From: Rostratula benghalensis
Lineage: Eukaryota > Chordata > Aves > Charadriiformes > Rostratulidae
Reading direction: 5' to 3'
Length of the DNA: 64,000 nucleotides
Assembly (NCBI GenBank): GCA_013399305.1
Contig: VXAI01000198.1
Span: 616,061 to 680,060 of the forward strand
Shown here piece after piece: positions 17,001 through 29,000 of this stretch (positions are counted from its first letter, which is position 1; each line of letters starts with the position of its first letter). A program made the translations under genes and the position numbers. The notes under the pieces are model-generated. The model saw nothing but the letters and a program-made list of their open reading frames with translations, was not told where the DNA came from and ran no database searches.

Positions 17001-19328
17001 AGAAATGAAAAGCAATAAAATTATTTATCGCAGCAGATCAGCATCCTCCAGCAGCACCCAAAACTTACTAAGGTTCTGCTCTTAGGCTTGTAAACAGGAA
17101 AACTTAAAGTGTAATTATTCAAATGCCATGTGGGATTAGCAAAGTTATCTTCTCAGCAAATTGCAGAATGCCGTACAGTCCTTTGCTTTATGGAGTTTTG
17201 CTGTCTGAAAGTTGGTTTGTTCCTTGTTATGGTTCTGGTGTTTGGGTCCTGGTGTGATATCCCTTATTTACTGTTCTGGTGCTCAGCTCTACTGGACTAA
17301 ATGGATGGTTGCCTTTAAGAGTATTTAGGCAAAAGAAAATTATTTAATTGGTGTTAAAAGAAAACAGCAATGGTATAAAAATGGGAAGTTGAGAGTAATC
17401 CTAAATTTTTTGGAACTGTTTCTGCTGAGTCTCTGTCCATCCAGCACTGGATGTGCCAGGAGGACTGAAGTGTCGCTGCAGCTCCCCAAGATAAGTTGTG
17501 GGGGAGTTTGTTTTATTAAGTGTTCAGAAGAAAACAACAACAAGTTGTATCTGGTTTTAACACCAAATAAAAGCAGCCCCGGGTGCAGTTTCTTACTAGT
17601 GTGAGAAATCTGTTTGCTCTCCGGTTTGGCAGATGTAAAGTAACAATTAATTGGTAAATAGTACAAACAGTCCCACTCCTTCCTAGAATGGGTGGTGGTT
17701 GGTGGTTGTGACCTCGATGGGCCGACCCTGCTGGCTCTGGGGGCTGTCCCTCAGATATGCTGTGTCCTCGGCGGTCACATTTTGTGGTGGCTTTGTGGCA
17801 GACGTGCAGAGAGCTGCTGGAGAGAAGAGATGGAGACGTTACTGCAAAGAGTGGATTTTGCTGTGTAGCGCTGTGCTCTGGAGCTGTTTCCCCAAAGTCA
17901 CTGAATTACAGTGAGAAACGTGCCCTGGTTGGTTGTGCACGGGCAGTGACGGTGAACACAAACTCCAGAGTAATCCCAGGGTGAAGTCCACAAAATATAG
18001 AGCAGGTTCTGGTCAAGTCCATACTTGTTACTGTTAGAATTTCAGGTTCTTTTTGCAGTCTCAGAGGCGGGACATGATCTTAGTGCTTTGAGAACTATTA
18101 GACAAAGGTTTGAGATGCATTGCATCAGGAGGGTGAGAATTTAGTGTGGGCAGGGTTATGTGTAGGCTCTTACTATGGTAAGTGTCTGTGGGATGTGTTA
18201 ATGTCACTTAAACCCTGAGCAAAAGGGCACAGTAACCCTCCTTTATGCCTGCATGGAAAGAGAATAAATAATCCCCAGCTCCGTTTACTTTGGAAGGGCT
18301 AAATTGACCTTGCTTGGAAGCAAACTGGTACTCCCTACCTGAGGTTTAGGTTGCTGAGATTATTTAGGCGAATGCAAAAGCCTTCTCTGAGCCAGGGGCT
18401 GAGTTTTGGAAATACCCCTTGGGTTAGTCTGAATTTGGTGTTTTGATGTGCAATGGGAAATGGAAAGCGTGTGTGACGGCTTTCTCAGCTGTGATCTAAT
18501 TCTGCAAATAACCTCAGGTTTTGGAGAGCTCTTGGTGCTGAGGCTGCTTTTCTCTCCCACGGAGCCATGTAGTAGTTAAGCCCTAAGTGTTTAATATTAA
18601 AATAAGGGGTGGGGGGCAGGGAGTGAGGAGGATCGGCCTCCTCACTGAGCTCCTGAGAACCAGTGGGTGCGAACTGCTCTGCTTTTTGGTGAGAGATGAG
18701 GTTGGGAAAGCCCGTCTGAGGCTGCAGTACCATTGGAACTGGTTTTCCCAGCAGCTGAGATGGAATCACCGATTCCCTTCAAGTGTGAAGAGCTGTGGCT
18801 TAGCTCTGCTGAGGCCTGGGGGCTGCTCATCTGGCTTGAATTTTGGCAGGGAGGAAGAGGAGAGGCTTCTCTCTTGGTTGAGTGGTCTCTCTGTGGTTTT
18901 TCTGGCTTGTTCAGTTTGCAGTGACTGTGGTGTCGAGAGAACTTGGTGTCTCCTGTGTGTGTGAGGAGCAGAGTCTGCCCTCTTACTGGTGCCAGGCTGT
19001 AGAGCGTGGTTGGAATTTCAGCCCTGTTGTTCTGGCTTTGTAACTCTAGGGCTCGTAGTTTTTAAGCAGTTGTAGGTGCTTATAACATTTCTTCATGAAG
19101 GTTGTCATGTAAAAAAAAAGTATTCTGCAGAAATGTGTAAAGGGCACTTTTTAAAGATCCAGCTGATACCAGTGCTCTCTAAATCCATGAGAGAGGGGGA
19201 AATTGGTCTTTAGATCTTTCAGATCTCTTTTTCTTTTATTTTCTTTTTTCTCTCCCCAACAGCTTTAGTTGCTTAATTATTATCTTTTGGTTTGCACTGA
19301 CTTCTTCTTTCCCTTTCCCCGCCTTTAG
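11091..19328 (+). other. NSD3: NSD3 intron 1 (8.2 kb)
   Basis: From donor GTGAGG to acceptor 'ccccgcctttag'. The first 350 bp are CpG island. The rest is ordinary intronic sequence with a short 11-bp tandem repeat at 13930-13984 and homopolymer runs. No coding exon or dispersed repeat is recognised. Confidence 0.65.
13930..13984 (+). repeat. 11-bp tandem repeat, five copies
   Basis: Five exact head-to-tail copies of TGCACGGTTCC, followed by a degraded sixth start (CGTACC). Located in NSD3 intron 1. Perfect identity suggests recent expansion and likely length polymorphism. Confidence 0.95.
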
Positions 19329-19356
19329 GCCCTATGAGAAAAAGGGAAAGCTAAGG

Positions 19357-19443
19357 ATGCTGGAGCAGAACAATGGATTTCTCTTTCTCTTTCATGCAAG
19401 GGATCATGGGAAACACAATTCAGCAACCACCCCAGCTCATTGA
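19357..19443 (+). other. Upstream ORF 2 overlapping the NSD3 start
   Basis: ATG at 19357 (A at -3, C at +4) opens 28 codons in a different frame from NSD3 and stops at TGA 19441-19443, inside the coding sequence. It would compete with the main AUG at 19373 unless bypassed by leaky scanning. The sequence is plain; its use is inference. Confidence 0.55.
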
Positions 19444-20056
19444 CTCAGCCAACATCCGCCAAGAGGATGCCTTCGACGCCAGCAGTGACATTGCTGAGGA
19501 TGGGGGACAGACGCCCTACGAGGCTGCCCTGCAGCAAGGCTTTCAGTACCCCACCCCCACCACGGAGGACCTGCCCCCCATCGCCAACGGGTACCCCCCC
19601 AGCATCAGCATGTACGAACCTCAAGCCAAATACCAGACGTACGCTCAGTACCCCAACGGCTCGGCCAACGGGTTTGGGGCAGGCAGGAACTTCAGCCCCC
19701 CGGAGTATTACCAGCTGGAAACCTCTAACCCGCGGCCCCACGACGTTCTGGAGAAACCTGCCCCCCCCCAGCCGCCGCTCCCGCCACCCCCTTCAGTGTC
19801 ACAGACGGTGATTCCAAAGAAGACTGGCTCACCAGAGATCAAACTCAAAATAACCAAAACTATCCAGAACGGCAGGGAATTGTTTGAGTCCTCTCTGTGT
19901 GGGGACCTTTTAAATGAAGTACAAGCGAGTGAGTATGCTAAGGCGAAACATGAAGGGAGGAAAGAGAAAAGGAAAAAAAGTAGCAAGCACGACTCTTCCC
20001 GGTCGGAAGAGCGCAAGTCGCACAAAATTCCAAAATTAGAACCAGAGGAACAAAAT
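19373..20056 (+). CDS. NSD3: NSD3 coding exon 1: residues 1-228
   Basis: The exon begins at 19329 with 44 nt of 5'UTR, then ATG. It encodes [10 protein letters not shown].., a tyrosine/proline-rich segment, and at 155-160 EIKLKI, the strand that pairs with the BRD4 extraterminal domain in mammals. It ends KLEPEEQN before GTAAGT. Phase 0. Confidence 0.97.
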
Positions 20057-23000
20057 GTAAGTGGAATCCGGGTTTCAGCCCTCTATACCTGGCATTGTTG
20101 ATGGAGTGTGTGTCTTCGGCAGCGGGTTTTCCTTACTTCTAGTTGAATACACGCTTAAAGTCATTGGAGGTTTTATTTGGGTGAAAAGACTGCGTATGAA
20201 AAAAATGTTAGAAAAGGTTATAAATTTTTTTTCATATTATTTGGTGGTTTAAGATGTTCAGTGTTTGCTGCGCTTCGGACAATGTTGGAGATGGAGGTTT
20301 TGGCCAAGGGCACACGTGTTCCCAGAGCTGTCTCTGGGAGAGATGCTGGGATATTCAGTGGAAAGTCGGGCACTTGGGGTGTTTAGTGCTACAGCTTTTC
20401 AGTAACTTTTTTGAAAGATGCTAGAAATAAATTACAAGTACCAGCTGACTCAGCAAACTTTGGGAAAATTCAGTATTGATGTCTACGACCATTTCTGTCA
20501 AGATGTGTAATATGGTGGTGTGTCTACAGGGGGTGTGTATATAGATACACATATATTTATGTGGGGGTTAACTTAGATTCCAGGAAGCAGAGGCACAAAT
20601 CGCTGCTCTTTGGTAGTCTCAACCGTTTTTTTTTCTTCAATTTTATAAGCCACTTAATTACTTCTGTTTCCTTTACCCTTGCTTATTTCTGCCCACTCTG
20701 TGCTGCTGGTTTCTGTATTTCCCAGTTTAGGGGAACAGGTAGCAGAGCGGTGGCGAGTGGCAGGAGTGGGGAAGTTGCTGGGACAGAATGGCCCAGCTCA
20801 GGCTGAGCTGATCCAGTCTGGGGCTGAGTTTCTGCTCAGTTCTTCTGGAGCCCTTGGCACCCGCTGCTTTGGGGGGCTTTGGGAGAAGACCTTGCCCTGT
20901 AGGGGTGGGACCCTGCCCAGGTGTGGTTGTTCATGTACTTGATGGAGCGGTGGTGGTGGTGTTCTTTTTAATGGAGGATGGGCTGATTTCACAGCTCCAA
21001 CCCCTCACCAGGAACATTGACAGGTTTTACAGCTGTTCCATCTCCCTTCTGGTAAGTGGGCCTCTCCTGGAGGTCACGTTGGTGATGCGTCAAGAGATTG
21101 AGCTTCCACTGGATTTGATTACCATAGTTTAATGAAGTTCAGTAGGATCTTAACCAGCATTGTAATCCAGACTGCCCAGTTAAACTATGAGCCATCCCTG
21201 ACTGTATTTGTAGGTAATTCCATGGTCTGGGAATGCAGGAGCTGCAGTGGGAACCCACTGCCCCCGTGGCATCTCCCTCGCACCCGTGTTGTTCGTGTGT
21301 GTAGGGGTGGGAAGCTGTGTTCTGCTTGTGTGCTGTTATCCTCCCGTCCTTTGCAGCTGGAGTTGTATGTTTATCCCCCAAGTTTCACTTGAATCAAATC
21401 TTGGTGGGTTTAGTTCTCTCGGAGTTCAGCTACAGACAGTCTTTATCCAGGCTTTCTGGCCTCTTTGAAATTCCCTCACCCCCATCAGGCTGTTGGTTTT
21501 GTGTTTCCGTTTTGTCCTCCCTCTTCCGAGGGACTCCTGTTTGACTGTTGAAGCTTCAGCTGTGCCTGTCCCTCTGTTTGACTGCTGTTACCTGGGTATC
21601 ACAAGCACAGAATCTTGTCTTTCCCACATGGCCTGAAACTTTGCCTCTCGAGGTCTAAGTTCTGAGTCCCATCTATCATCCCGAACTCACCAGAAATCTT
21701 GGGCTTGCTTTTCTCCTTCTTGTAGCTTCCATTTCCCTTCCAAAAGGTGTTGTTGCAGTAAAATCTCTGCTGTTACTCACCCCTGTTTCAGACAGCAGAT
21801 CGTGCTGACACCAACAGGATTTTGTGCTGGTGGGTTTCATTCTGAGTTACCCACTGCAGTTTCAGTCCCATCCTCCCCCTACGTGATTTCATCTTTATCT
21901 ACATTCATCGTGTGCACTTCTGAGACTTGGGATCATCTTAATGTGAACAAACTAAACTTGTGGTACAGCTTTGGTTATTTGCTCAGCAGGGCTGTTTGGG
22001 CAGAAGCTGACCTGCAGTTGTTTCCTCCTGACACTGGTCTGTAGGAACCCACTGACCAGGAGCCTTTCCATACGTGAAAGGCTGATGTGAAATGAAAATG
22101 GTACGAAAACATTGATGAACTCTGAGCTCTGAGTGCTTGCTGTAAGAATCGTTGCTCTGCTGGTTAGTTGTGTGCCAGGAGGAGCTGGGATCTCTGCGAG
22201 CAGCCTGGCTCTCCCAGCAGAGGTGAAGTTGCTGCTCCCTCAGAAGGGCAGGAGCTGTTGCCATGCTCTCTGCTGGGAAGGAACCAGTTCTGCCCAGTGC
22301 ATGGTTACACACTCTGGCTCAGGTGATTGTTTTCTACAGACGGCTGTAGGAGGTGCTGCCCTCGGTTGTTTTAGATGTGTGTGTGTTTCCTCCTTTCTCT
22401 GAGCTGAAGCTCACAGGCTGACGTGGGGTCTGCATTTTAAATGGACAAGGTATAATTTGGATTCACAGCTTTATCAGTTCCTCACAGCGTGTGTCCAACT
22501 CCTCTTTTTGCTGCTCTTTGAGTCTTTGACAACTTCTCTGCTGTCAGGCAAGCGAAAGCCTGGTGTCTGTCTGGTGCACAGCCACCCCTTAACTCCACAC
22601 TGCTGTGTCACCACACGTGTGTCGTGGCCACTCCACTGATGGTGGATTCCTCTGCCCAGACCTGCCCTGCCCTGCTCTGCCAGAGCAGGCTGTGGCTGTA
22701 CCTTGGCCTGGCCTGGGAAGGCACCGTGGCCTTAGTGGAGTTGGCATTTCGTCTTCCAAGTATATTTGTCAACTATATGCCATTTAACATCAACTTTACC
22801 CTTTTCATATTGTGTATTTAATATGATTTTTGTAATGTAGCTTTTGTAAATAACCGGTGTACAGGGAGACTCATCACCTTGCTGTGGACATGTGTTCTTC
22901 TCTGCTGCTTTGAAGTTGTATATTAATTCAGTGGAAGATTACTTGGGTTTACTGTCCCTGTCACCTGTTTCAGGAGAACATTGTTGTATATAGGCGTGAT

Positions 23001-26000
23001 GGGATGTAAACAGTGTAGGGAAAAAGGTATTTTTTGATTGTGATGCTACTATGTTTAGAATTAGGCATAAGGAGTTGACATACTAGTCTTTTCTGCATTC
23101 GTTTATTAATGTTTTCTGGTTTCATGGCTGTCTTTCTCTCTGTGGATTATTTTTTTCAGCCTGGTTTCGTTATTATGCTTTCTTTGTTTGTTTGTTTTAC
23201 TGTCCCCTTACCTTGTTTGTGTTTGTTTTCCTTTTTTCTCTTTGTTGTTGCCCATTTCCTAGAGACCAAACGAGAGGCTCAGTGTGCCGTCAGACAGACC
23301 AAGAGAGGACACGGCGTTGGAGGAAGCCCCGGTTAGTGCATACCCTAATTAACACTCTTTGGACTCCTAACGGGTTACTGGTTTTGGACTGGTACATGGA
23401 TTCTTTAATTTGTCAGATAAATCAGTCACCATTTCCTTGAAACTCTTAGTAATCATTACTGCATCTCTTGTACCGTACTTACACTTTATTTTATCCCCAA
23501 AGCAACATTCTTAATCAACTTACGGAGCAGAAACGTTTTTGGGGTGGAGCTTGTTGTTGTGTCTTGGCTCGTCAGTGCCCGTTGTGTGTTTATCCTGGCT
23601 GTTGTAACTCCTGAGAGATACAGGAGAAAAACAGCAAGTCCCTGTGAGCAGGAGTGCACCTCTGAGTGCCCTGAATTGTCTTCTGTGCCTTCAAGCTCGC
23701 GTTTTCTTTGTAGGTCCAGCAGTTCTTGCCGTCTCTTCCCACACAAGTCACCCATGACGTCAAGTTTCAGGTCGGAGATCTGGTTTGGTCCAAGGTGGGA
23801 ACATACCCGTGGTGGCCTTGCATGGTCTCATGTGATCCACAGCTTGATGTTCATACCAAAATTAATACAAGAGGTAAGGGAGGAGGATCTTTGCCAGATT
23901 ACATTACGCGTTCGTACTTGTTCCTTTATTGAAAATATCTTTGGACTCCCTTTGCAAGATGAGTTCTGCTCTTGTTTATATTCCTGAAATGTATAAAACT
24001 AGTTCTTATTACATTCCCTCTACAGATGAGCCTGTGCAAACTGGGCTTGTGCACAGATGCTCCTGCTTTTCTCCAGTGGGTGTATTTATGAGAAGACACT
24101 GATAGGTGTGAGAGGGTTCAGCGTGGGCCAAGTGTCCTTACCTTCCCGTCGGACACGGTCCTCACCCTGAGCCCCCCTGATTTCTAACTTTGAGCCGGGT
24201 ACTTCCACCTGCAGGGACTGAGTGATGTGGAGGAGGAAAGCGAGAGCTAAACCAGCAGAGTGGTGCTGATAAAGCTGCTGACTGGAACCTTTCATTTCCA
24301 GGCGCCCGCGAATACCACGTCCAGTTTTTCAGCAACCAGCCGGAGAGGGCGTGGGTGCACGAGAAGCGGGTTCGGGAGTACCAGGGACACAAACAGTACG
24401 AGCAGTTACTGGCTGAGGCTGCTAAACAAGCCAGCAACCACTCTGAGAAACAGAAGGTATGACCACCACTAACTGCCTAGGGTCTGCAGTTCCTGTGCCA
24501 GGGGAGCTCTGGAGGGGCAGTTCAGGTAGAGCTTTACCCTGCAAAGAGCAGTCCGCACTTCGCTGGCAGAAGTGTTTTTCACAAAGATGCTGACAGTGCT
24601 TCTGTACCCCTATGGCTTCCGTGTGAAAAGGCTGATAGTGAGCCTGCTCTGCCAGTCCCCTGTGACGGCAGTCACCCTGGGCACCAGAGAAAACTTTACA
24701 TCTGCGTTGGAATATTAAACAAAATCAGTGTTTGTATGGTCACCGTTGACCTGTTCTTTGGAAAACAGGGTTTTTAAAGTACACTTTTCCAGCCCCTGTT
24801 ACTAGTGGGTGTGTTCTCTGGCATTGCTTTACTGGAAAGGGGGTGTTAGCTGCAGGAGTGGTTACTGTTGAGGTGCACTACTCCAGTCAGTGGTTTTGCT
24901 GATCAACGTATGATGTGGAAGGAGGAGTGTTTTAGGAAAACATGGAGGATTTAAAAAGATAAATTAGGATTAAGCTGGTGTCTCGTAACAGAATTATGGC
25001 CTTGAACACTGCCTGTTCCTTGTCCTCCTTGAAGTAGTAACTCGGGCAGACACTTCTAATTGTGATGGTTGTGTGATCCAGCTCCAGTGGCTGCTTGTGC
25101 TCTGGGCAGGGGATCCACCATCGACCTTTCCAAAAGAGCCTCTAAAAGGACGGCTCCAATCTGCTGTCTGGGAGATGTAAAGAACATCAGGTTTGCATTT
25201 TAAGCTCTACACGTGGCAAAATCTTCAGTGTAATGAGGTGCTTGTCTTTGTTCCTTAAGATTCGCAAACCGAGGCCGCAGAGGGAGCGTGCTCAGTGGGA
25301 TATCGGTATTGCCCACGCTGAGAAAGCGCTGAAAATGACTCGGGAGGAGAGGATAGAACAATACACCTTCATTTATATAGACAAGGAGCCGGAGGAGGGT
25401 CTGTCAAAAGCCAAAAAGACTGCTGCTTCCAAATCGGAGACCAAGAAGAACCGACGACCGAAGCCAGCTCCGAACACCCAGCCAGAGCACGCCCAGGCGG
25501 CAGCGGCGTCCCCTTCCAACGCTGAGCTGCGAAGGCAAAGCCAACGGAGACACTCGAGTGTGGAGGAGGAGGAGCCTCCTCCGGTGAAAATCGCATGGAA
25601 AACGGCTGCAGCCAGGAAATCCTTGCCAGCTTCAATAACCATGCACAACTTGGATCTGCAGAAATGTAACATGTCTCCAGTTGTTAAAATTGAACAGGTT
25701 TTTGCCCTTCAGAATGCTGCTGGGGATGGAAAACTCATCGATCAGTTTGTTTATTCCACTAAGGTATGTACTTTGTGGAGTGACCCCTCTCTTATTCATA
25801 AATTACCCCGAGTCTGTCTTGCTGTGGAGCTTACACCTAGTGCTTTCACAATGCACATTCCTTTAATTGGAGATGAAATCTAACACAAACAGCTGTGACA
25901 AACCAGATCTTTTAGCACACTGACCTCTTCATTCCAGCACAGCCCCAGGCTCTGGCAGTCACCTTTTGTCTGGTGGCTCCCTGTGGATGGTCACACTTTT

Positions 26001-29000
26001 GCTCGTGACACATCCAAAAATATTAAAGCTGGTTAATTCCAGCCTCCTCATTGACATAATGGAGAAATCCTCTGTAAAGATTAATATCAGTGGATTTGTT
26101 CTGGGGAATAGATGACAAAAGTGTTCCTAATGTATTAAAAAGTAATAACTACCTTTTTGTGTAACAGCCTTTTAAAACGAGTTCTGCCTCCCAGCTTCCT
26201 TCAGGTGCACAGCAGCCTCTCACAGGCAGTGTAAGGAAAAGGTTTAGGACTATTTCTCTGCCTCCTTCTTCTGCCTCTCTACCTGGAGGGTATTTATTTC
26301 ATCCTAAGCATTATAGAGAAGGTAATGTTTAGAAAAGTCACTGGAATTTTTATGGTTTGGTTTTTTTTTTTTCCTTTCCCTTGTGTGTAAGGGGATCTTG
26401 AGAGGGATGGAAGGCTGTGCAGGGCAGCAGCTCAGCAGCAGAGACCACCCCGTGCATGTGCCGCTTTGAGAGCGTTGAATGTTTCTGAATTTGAGGAGTA
26501 GATCAATGTGCCTGTTGGCAGCAACACATTGAATAGGTCAAGATGATCTCTCTCTTTTTTTTTTTTTTTCTTTCTTTTTAAGGGAGTTGGTAGTAAAACA
26601 GAAGTAAGTGTCAAAGGACAAGAGAAACTTAATTCTTCATCAAATCAGAGAAATGAAAAGGCAGCGGTGCAAAACGCATCCTCTCCTGAAACAACTTCTG
26701 GGTCCACAGGTAGGTGAAAGTGCAGAATCCTTGTCTGAACCTCAGCCATTCAGCACTTCATTCACATACCAAACCTGGCGTTTCCTCGTTAGCTGAAGAG
26801 CATTATTAACATCTTTCTGTTTGCACAGCAGTAGTTACAGGCGCGGCCGATACAGCACGCGCTGAGCCCAGCTGCCTGAGAAGCACAGGATGTCTTTGTG
26901 AGGGGATTCGCTGGTTTGGCCTCTGAACTTGTAGTGGCTGCGACTTGCAGGCTCTGGGTCAACGTGTGAGAAGGATGGATGCCTCGTGGAGAGCAGATGG
27001 CAGGCTGATTTAGGGGAGAGCACGGTGGAGGAGTGTTAGCGGAGAATTGCAATGCCTTTTGGCACCAAATGGGAAGTGGGATGAAAGGAAGGGGATCTGG
27101 AAGTGGCAGAGTTCAGTAGGGACCGGCTCTGACTCGGGATGGGGGTTTCCTAGACTTTGTTGTTGAGTTCCTGCGTGACCTTTGTAAAGGACAGGGATTT
27201 CTTTTTACACCACTTCAAATAGCTCTATCAGCAGAATGAGATAACACTTGCCTTCTGAAGGCATTCTAGGGGCCCCATTCCAAAGCACCAAGTCTTGAAG
27301 CGTTACGTCTGAGGGAGAAGAACCACTGAAGCAAAAAATGGAGCTTGAGACTGAAGAGGGGAGGCCTGGAACAAGTTGTTTGAAGTTTAACTTGTAGTAC
27401 AGCAGTAGAGAAAAATGAGAGAGATAAATTAGATGAGTGCTTTCTAGACTCGGAAGAGAAAAATACGTGGTTTTTTCCTGTTTTGATTTTGAGAAAGAGC
27501 CAATGGGAATTCTTCTAAAGGGATTGAGCTTTTCCTCACCAGCAGAAATTTGTCTGCGGTGCGGCCTCTCCTCATCCTCAAGAGGAGACAGATTCCCTTT
27601 GATAAATGATGGAGGTTCCTGAAAAGAGACAGCTTTGAATCATCCAAAACCAAGAGCTTCTCAGGCTCCTCCAGCCCCTGTAGTGACTTCTGTTTTTCAA
27701 CCACAGATTTTATAGAGGCTGTGGAAAATCCATTAACCCTTGCATGTGTGTTAATGTGCCTGTGCTCGTATCTTTGCTATGGTCTCAGACAAACTTAGTT
27801 CTACGTTGGGCATGTAGAAGTAAATTTTAGGTTGCAGTAGAACACCTTGATCTCTTCTCACAGTAGGACGTGCAAATGTTTTGGGATGGAAGACTCAGTA
27901 CAGTCACATGCTAAAAACCGTCTTTTCTTCAGGAAAAAAATCTCACAACGTTGCCAAGTGTCCTCCTGCTTTAACTATCCCTCTGTTTGGTTATTTCTGC
28001 CTTTCCAAACGTAAAAGAAATGAGATTCCAGGTCAAAAACCTCAGGGGTCACCATACACAGGATCACTGTCCTCTGCAAGCACTCTTCAGTGTTGGTGCT
28101 TGTAGGTTTTTGTTACATGTGGTGTTTTATGGCCTGTCTCTGGGGACTTCACAGTCCAGGCTGAGAACTCCAGGTGTCCTGGTGCGAGTAGGGTTTCCCC
28201 GGTGTTGTTGATGCTGTAGTTGCTGTAGCTGTCTCTGTTTTCAGGCAGTCACCACGTTATTTCCTCGTGGCAGGAGAAGCAGTCGCTGCTTTGTTCCTCT
28301 CACTGAGAACTAAAGGCTTCACCCTCAGGGTGGATCTCCAGATGCAGGGGGGAGAGAATTCTGAGCCTCTCTTTTTTTCATTTTCTTAGGTATTTTGGGT
28401 ATGAAAAACTCCACCTGATAATACCCCATAGAGTGCATGAGCTTTAGTTCTGTGTACACTGCAGTCACTTCCAAAGCCATTTCCAAAGAGCAGGCAGTCA
28501 CTACTCCCCTCTGGTGGAACATAAATGCAAAGTGGTTTTTTTCAGTTTTAAGGTAACCGAAACTCCAGAATACCTTTCCAGAAAAGTATTCTACAGAATC
28601 ACTCTGGGAGTCCTTACTAATACCCTGCAGTTAGATCTACAGCATTCCATAATGCCAGGAAAATAACTCTGCACCTTAAAATCTGATAAATAGAGAACAT
28701 CTCTGAGAAGGCGTAGTGCCTCTGGTCTCCGCATCCAGCTGGAACAGGACTGACCTGACCTGGCCAGTAGTGAAGGGGACTGCTGGTCTGGAACTTCTCC
28801 TGAAGCTCTGCCTCCAAACATGCACGAAGATGGGACAGGAGCATTGTGGAGGTGATGCCCTGGATCCTGGGCGAGCGGGAAGAGGAGCCAGTGCCCGTTG
28901 GCTGATCAGTGTCGCTGAAATACCCATAGATGCGCCGATTCCAGAGCTCTCTGATACAGGGCTTGCATCCTATTTCCCGTACTGCAGTGGGGCAGCCCAG

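Larger units (their letters stand above)
11075..19354 (+). other. Upstream ORF 1 of NSD3 (13 codons, spliced)
   Basis: ATG at 11075-11077 in exon 1 reads across the predicted splice (11090/19329) as MEQTEGPMRKRES and stops at TAA 19352-19354, 18 nt before the main start. It depends on the predicted first exon being used. Confidence 0.45.
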
